DNA of 64,000 bases from the NCBI RefSeq assembly GCF_047324175.1, contig NZ_CP178732.1, positions 1,736,001 through 1,800,000 of the forward strand. Reading direction: 5' to 3'. Under the pieces are notes generated by a model. The model made no database searches and was not told where the DNA came from. It saw only the letters and a program-made list of their open reading frames with translations. The DNA is from Acerihabitans sp015654925 (lineage in GTDB: Bacteria; Pseudomonadota; Gammaproteobacteria; Enterobacterales; Enterobacteriaceae). Shown in pieces: positions 61,218 to 64,000 of the stretch. Each line of letters opens with the position of its first letter. The stretch's first letter is position 1. The position numbers and the translations under genes are program-made.

Positions 61218-62111
61218 TTAAGCCGGCCCCTCCGCCCAGCGCTTCACCGCCGCCGTGTCCCGTACCGGCGGCAGGCCGAACATGCGGCCATACTCCCGGG
61301 TGAACTGCGACACGCTCTCGTAGCCCACCGTAAACGCCGCGCTGCTCGCCGTCACGCCCTGCGACATCATCAGCCGGCGCGCCTCGATCAACCGTAATTG
61401 CTTTTGAAATTGCAGCGGCGTAAGCGACGTTACGGCGCGAAAGTGGTGGTGGAATGACGACGGGCTCATATCGGCGATGGCCGCCAGGCGCTCCACCGGC
61501 AGCGGGCGCATAAACTCGGCCCGCAGCACCGCCACGGCGCGCGCCACCCGCCGCGCATGACCCTGGGGCCAGCCGAGCCGGCGAATCGCCGCCCCGTGCC
61601 GGCCGGCCAGCAGCCAGTAATGCAGCTCGCGCACCAGTTGCCCATGCAGCACCGGCACCGATGCCGGGCGTTCCAGCAGGCGCATCAGCCGCAGCGCCGC
61701 GTCGGCGACCTCGGCATCGGTCGGCTCGGCCCGTACCGGCGGGCCATCGGCCGCCGGCAGCGCCTTCATCTGCATCGACAGATCCACGATTACCGCCGGG
61801 TCCAGTTCCAGCACCAGCGAGAGATAAGGCGCGTCGATGCTGGCGCACGTAATCTGGCTCACGGTCGGTACGTCGGCGGCGATCAGCAGCGAATCGCCGG
61901 CGTTGAAGATGAAGGTCTCGGCCCCCATCGCCACCCGCTTGCTGCCCTGTAGCACCAGGCAGACGAGCGGCTTGGCGATCGCGTGGACCAGGCCGCTGGG
62001 CGCGGTCGACCGGATAGTGGTCAGGCCGGGTATGGGCGTTTGGGCGAGGCCGGCCGGGTCGGCATACGCCTGCACATAGCGGCGGACCGCGTTAAGCAAG
62101 GTATCAGTCAT
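61218..62111 (-). CDS. AraC-family regulator with AraC_N domain (YqhC-like)
   Basis: 297 residues. The N-terminal domain (about 20-175) has PLVCLVLQGSKRVAMGAETFIFNAGDSLLIAADVPTVSQI, as in YqhC-like AraC_N proteins; C-terminal HTH includes VERLAAIADMSPSSFHHHFRAVTSLTPLQFQKQLRLIEARRLM. Divergent from an SDR gene over 145 bp. YqhC activates aldehyde reductases, a role that would fit the SDR and Fe-ADH next door. Confidence 0.87.
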   Translation of the reverse strand: MTDTLLNAVRRYVQAYADPAGLAQTPIPGLTTIRSTAPSGLVHAIAKPLVCLVLQGSKRVAMGAETFIFNAGDSLLIAADVPTVSQITCASIDAPYLSLVLELDPAVIVDLSMQMKALPAADGPPVRAEPTDAEVADAALRLMRLLERPASVPVLHGQLVRELHYWLLAGRHGAAIRRLGWPQGHARRVARAVAVLRAEFMRPLPVERLAAIADMSPSSFHHHFRAVTSLTPLQFQKQLRLIEARRLMMSQGVTASSAAFTVGYESVSQFTREYGRMFGLPPVRDTAAVKRWAEGPA

Positions 62112-62256
62112 GCCTGGATATTAACCCATTCCGGGACGACGCGCCTAGGCAAGCTGGAGGAATAGGCAAACAACGTCAAGGTTCCGGCAATCGCCATCGG
62201 CGCTCCGGCCGCTATGATGACGCTCCACGCCAAGCAACAGCCACAGGAGCTATCCC

Positions 62257-63012
62257 ATGACCAAAATCGCCATCGTTACCGGCGCCAGCCGCGGACTCGG
62301 CCGCAACACCGCCCTTAGCCTCGCCCGCCGCGGCAGCGACGTTATCATCACTTACCAAAGCCGCCGCGCGCAGGCCCTGGCCGCCGTCGCCGAGATCGAA
62401 TCCCTGGGCCGCAGGGCGGTCGCTATCGAGCTCGACGCCGGTAATATCGCCGGCTTCGCGCCGTTCGCCGAACTGCTGCGGGATACGCTGCGTGAAACCT
62501 GGCGGCGCGATACCTTCGATCATCTGGTGAATAATGCCGGCCACGGCGACTATGCCCTTATCGAACAGACCACCGAAGCGCAGTTCGACGGGCTGGTCAA
62601 TGTGCACTTCAAGGGGGTGTTTTTTCTCACCCAGGCGCTGTTGCCGCTGATCGCGCACGGGGGCCGCATCGTTAATCTGTCCTCCGGCCTGACCCGGGTG
62701 TCCTATCCGGGCTATGGGGCTTATGCGGCGGTGAAGGCGGCGGTGGAAGTGCTCTCGGTGTATATGGCCAAGGAGCTGGGCAGCCGCGGCATCACGGTTA
62801 ATACGGTGGCGCCGGGGGCCATCGAGACCGATTTCGGCGGCGGCGCCGTGCGCGACAACCCCGAGATCAACCAGATGTTCGCCGCAATGACCGCCCTCGG
62901 CCGCGCCGGCCTGCCGGACGACATCGGGCCGATGATCGCCAGCCTGCTGTCCGAGGATAATCGCTGGGTCAACGCCCAGCGCATCGAGGTCTCCGGCGGC
63001 CAGGGGATCTGA
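62257..63012 (+). CDS. SDR-family oxidoreductase
   Basis: 251 residues of a classical SDR: TGASRGLGRNTALSLARRG, NNAGHGDYAL, active-site YGAYAAVKAAVEVL (YxxxK) and DNRWVNAQRIEVSGGQGI at the end. AGGAG precedes the ATG. Such SDRs beside AraC_N regulators are usually NADPH carbonyl reductases; the substrate cannot be told. Confidence 0.88.
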   Translation: MTKIAIVTGASRGLGRNTALSLARRGSDVIITYQSRRAQALAAVAEIESLGRRAVAIELDAGNIAGFAPFAELLRDTLRETWRRDTFDHLVNNAGHGDYALIEQTTEAQFDGLVNVHFKGVFFLTQALLPLIAHGGRIVNLSSGLTRVSYPGYGAYAAVKAAVEVLSVYMAKELGSRGITVNTVAPGAIETDFGGGAVRDNPEINQMFAAMTALGRAGLPDDIGPMIASLLSEDNRWVNAQRIEVSGGQGI

Positions 63013-63162
63013 GGCACGGGTTTTCGCCGGATAAAACCGCCCGGCAAGTCCCCTTGGCGGGCGGCGGTGCGGCATCGTCGGTCCCCGCCGCGCCGGCGAA
63101 AAGGGTTGGTTTGCCCGGCAGCGCTGGATTATGCTGGGGTTTTAGCGCGCCGAGGAGAGAAC

Positions 63163-64000
63163 ATGACCACCAGCCTGATGATCGCCAACCGGCAAACCTG
63201 GTTCGGCAGCGGCAGCATCAATCAACTGATCCCTTTGCTGCAAGCCGACCCGCAACCGACGCTGCTGTTCAGCTGCCGCTCGTTCCTGGTGGGACCCGTA
63301 TATGCGGGGCTGGCGCCAACGCTGGCGGGGCTGCTGGCCGGCACCGAAATCGTCAGCCATGAGGCGTCGCCGCAGGAAATCGACCGGTGGGTGGCCCGCT
63401 GGCGCGGCAAAGCGCGGCGCGTGGTGGCCATCGGCGGCGGCAGCGTGCTGGATGCCGCCAAGGCATTCGCCGCCCTGGCGGAGCACCCGCTGCCGACGCT
63501 GCGTTATATGGAAAAGGTGGGGGACAGCAAGGTCAGCGGCGCCACGCTGCCGGTAATCGCCATTCCCACCACCGCCGGGACCGGCAGCGAAGTGACGCAG
63601 AACGCGGTGATCACCGATACCCAGGTTAACCAGGTCAAGGCCTCGCTGCGCCATAATAATTTTGTGCCGCAGGTGGCCATCCTCGACCCGCAGCTGCTGG
63701 CGGGCGCGCCGGATACCGTGCTGGCCTATTGCGCCATCGATGCTTTCACCCATCTGTTCGAGTCCTATTTGTCGAACACCGCCAGCAGCCTGTCCCGCGA
63801 GATGTCGCTCACCGGCATCCGCCACTTTCTTGCCGCCTGGCCGGCACTAAACCGCAGCGGCGAGGCCCGCGAATCCATTATGCAGGCGTCCTATCTGGGC
63901 GGCCTGACGCTGAGCATGGCGGGGCTGGGGGTGATTCACGGCATCGCGGGGGAAGTGGGCGCCTTGCGTAATTACCACCATGGCCAGGTGTGCGGCCGGC
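63163..64000 (+). CDS. Iron-dependent alcohol dehydrogenase, C-terminus off the window
   Basis: 279 codons visible; the gene runs past the right edge. Fe-ADH (group III) motifs: nucleotide loop AIGGGSVLDAAKA, IPTTAGTGSEVTQNAVI, metal-ligand region YCAIDAFTHLFESYLS (Asp and His), and VIHGIAGEVG where the third His is expected. GAGGAGAG precedes the ATG. Members reduce aldehydes or oxidise alcohols or hydroxy-phosphonates. It lies 150 bp after the SDR gene on the same strand. Confidence 0.88.
   Translation, partial: MTTSLMIANRQTWFGSGSINQLIPLLQADPQPTLLFSCRSFLVGPVYAGLAPTLAGLLAGTEIVSHEASPQEIDRWVARWRGKARRVVAIGGGSVLDAAKAFAALAEHPLPTLRYMEKVGDSKVSGATLPVIAIPTTAGTGSEVTQNAVITDTQVNQVKASLRHNNFVPQVAILDPQLLAGAPDTVLAYCAIDAFTHLFESYLSNTASSLSREMSLTGIRHFLAAWPALNRSGEARESIMQASYLGGLTLSMAGLGVIHGIAGEVGALRNYHHGQVCGR

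Overview
The window looks like a chromosomal segment of a GC-rich gammaproteobacterium, probably in the order Enterobacterales. Evidence is the divergent nimT/nimR-type pair, a YghX-type hydrolase, a YhfZ-type regulator, PduA/PduB-type shell proteins and tightly coupled ABC and PTS operons. Genus cannot be fixed from sequence alone; a Sodalis- or Pectobacteriaceae-like relative is only a guess. No rRNA, tRNA, CRISPR array, prophage or insertion sequence was seen. Almost everything is accessory catabolism, transport and scavenging with local regulators.

Layout. (1) 1-4.4 kb, minus strand: start of a glycyl-radical-enzyme microcompartment operon (PduA-like and PduB-like shell proteins, a B12-independent diol dehydratase, its radical-SAM activase), continuing past the left edge. 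(2) 4.4-12.9 kb: YhfZ-type regulator and organic-anion MFS transporter, divergent from a five-gene four-carbon sugar-acid cluster (FAD oxidase, PdxA2-like dehydrogenase, DUF1537 kinase, SDR, LtnD-like dehydrogenase), then a collapsed leuC/leuD-like relic. (3) 13-19 kb: stress/detoxification genes (YghX-like hydrolase, NimT/NimR, ArsR regulator with an Old Yellow Enzyme) and a MocR-type regulator with a degenerate aminotransferase domain. (4) 19.4-49 kb: about 30 kb that reads as an organosulfur/organonitrogen scavenging island. It has three SsuABC-type transporters, two flavin monooxygenases, an L-ATC hydrolase plus N-carbamoyl-amino-acid hydrolase pair in one operon with a Liv-type transporter, and a nine-gene operon joining a peptide/opine-type ABC transporter to DszA-, SfnB/DszC- and SsuA/DszB-like proteins and an SsuE flavin reductase. 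(5) 49.6-61.2 kb: divergent sugar locus. To the left are LacI regulator, mannose-family PTS IIABCD and a MtlD-like dehydrogenase; to the right a 588-residue phosphomannose isomerase-like protein, an AGE-family epimerase, an MDR dehydrogenase with apparently tandem Rossmann domains, and a fructose-type EIIABC. (6) 61.2-64 kb: AraC regulator, SDR and the start of an iron-dependent alcohol dehydrogenase.

Most likely novelties: the Dsz-like operon with a signal-less binding-protein-fold member; the coupled ATC-hydrolase/Liv operon; the hexose/polyol locus with two unusual fused enzymes; and an internal amphipathic-helix insert in the glycyl radical enzyme that looks like a cargo-targeting peptide. 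All substrate assignments are inference from family and neighbourhood.
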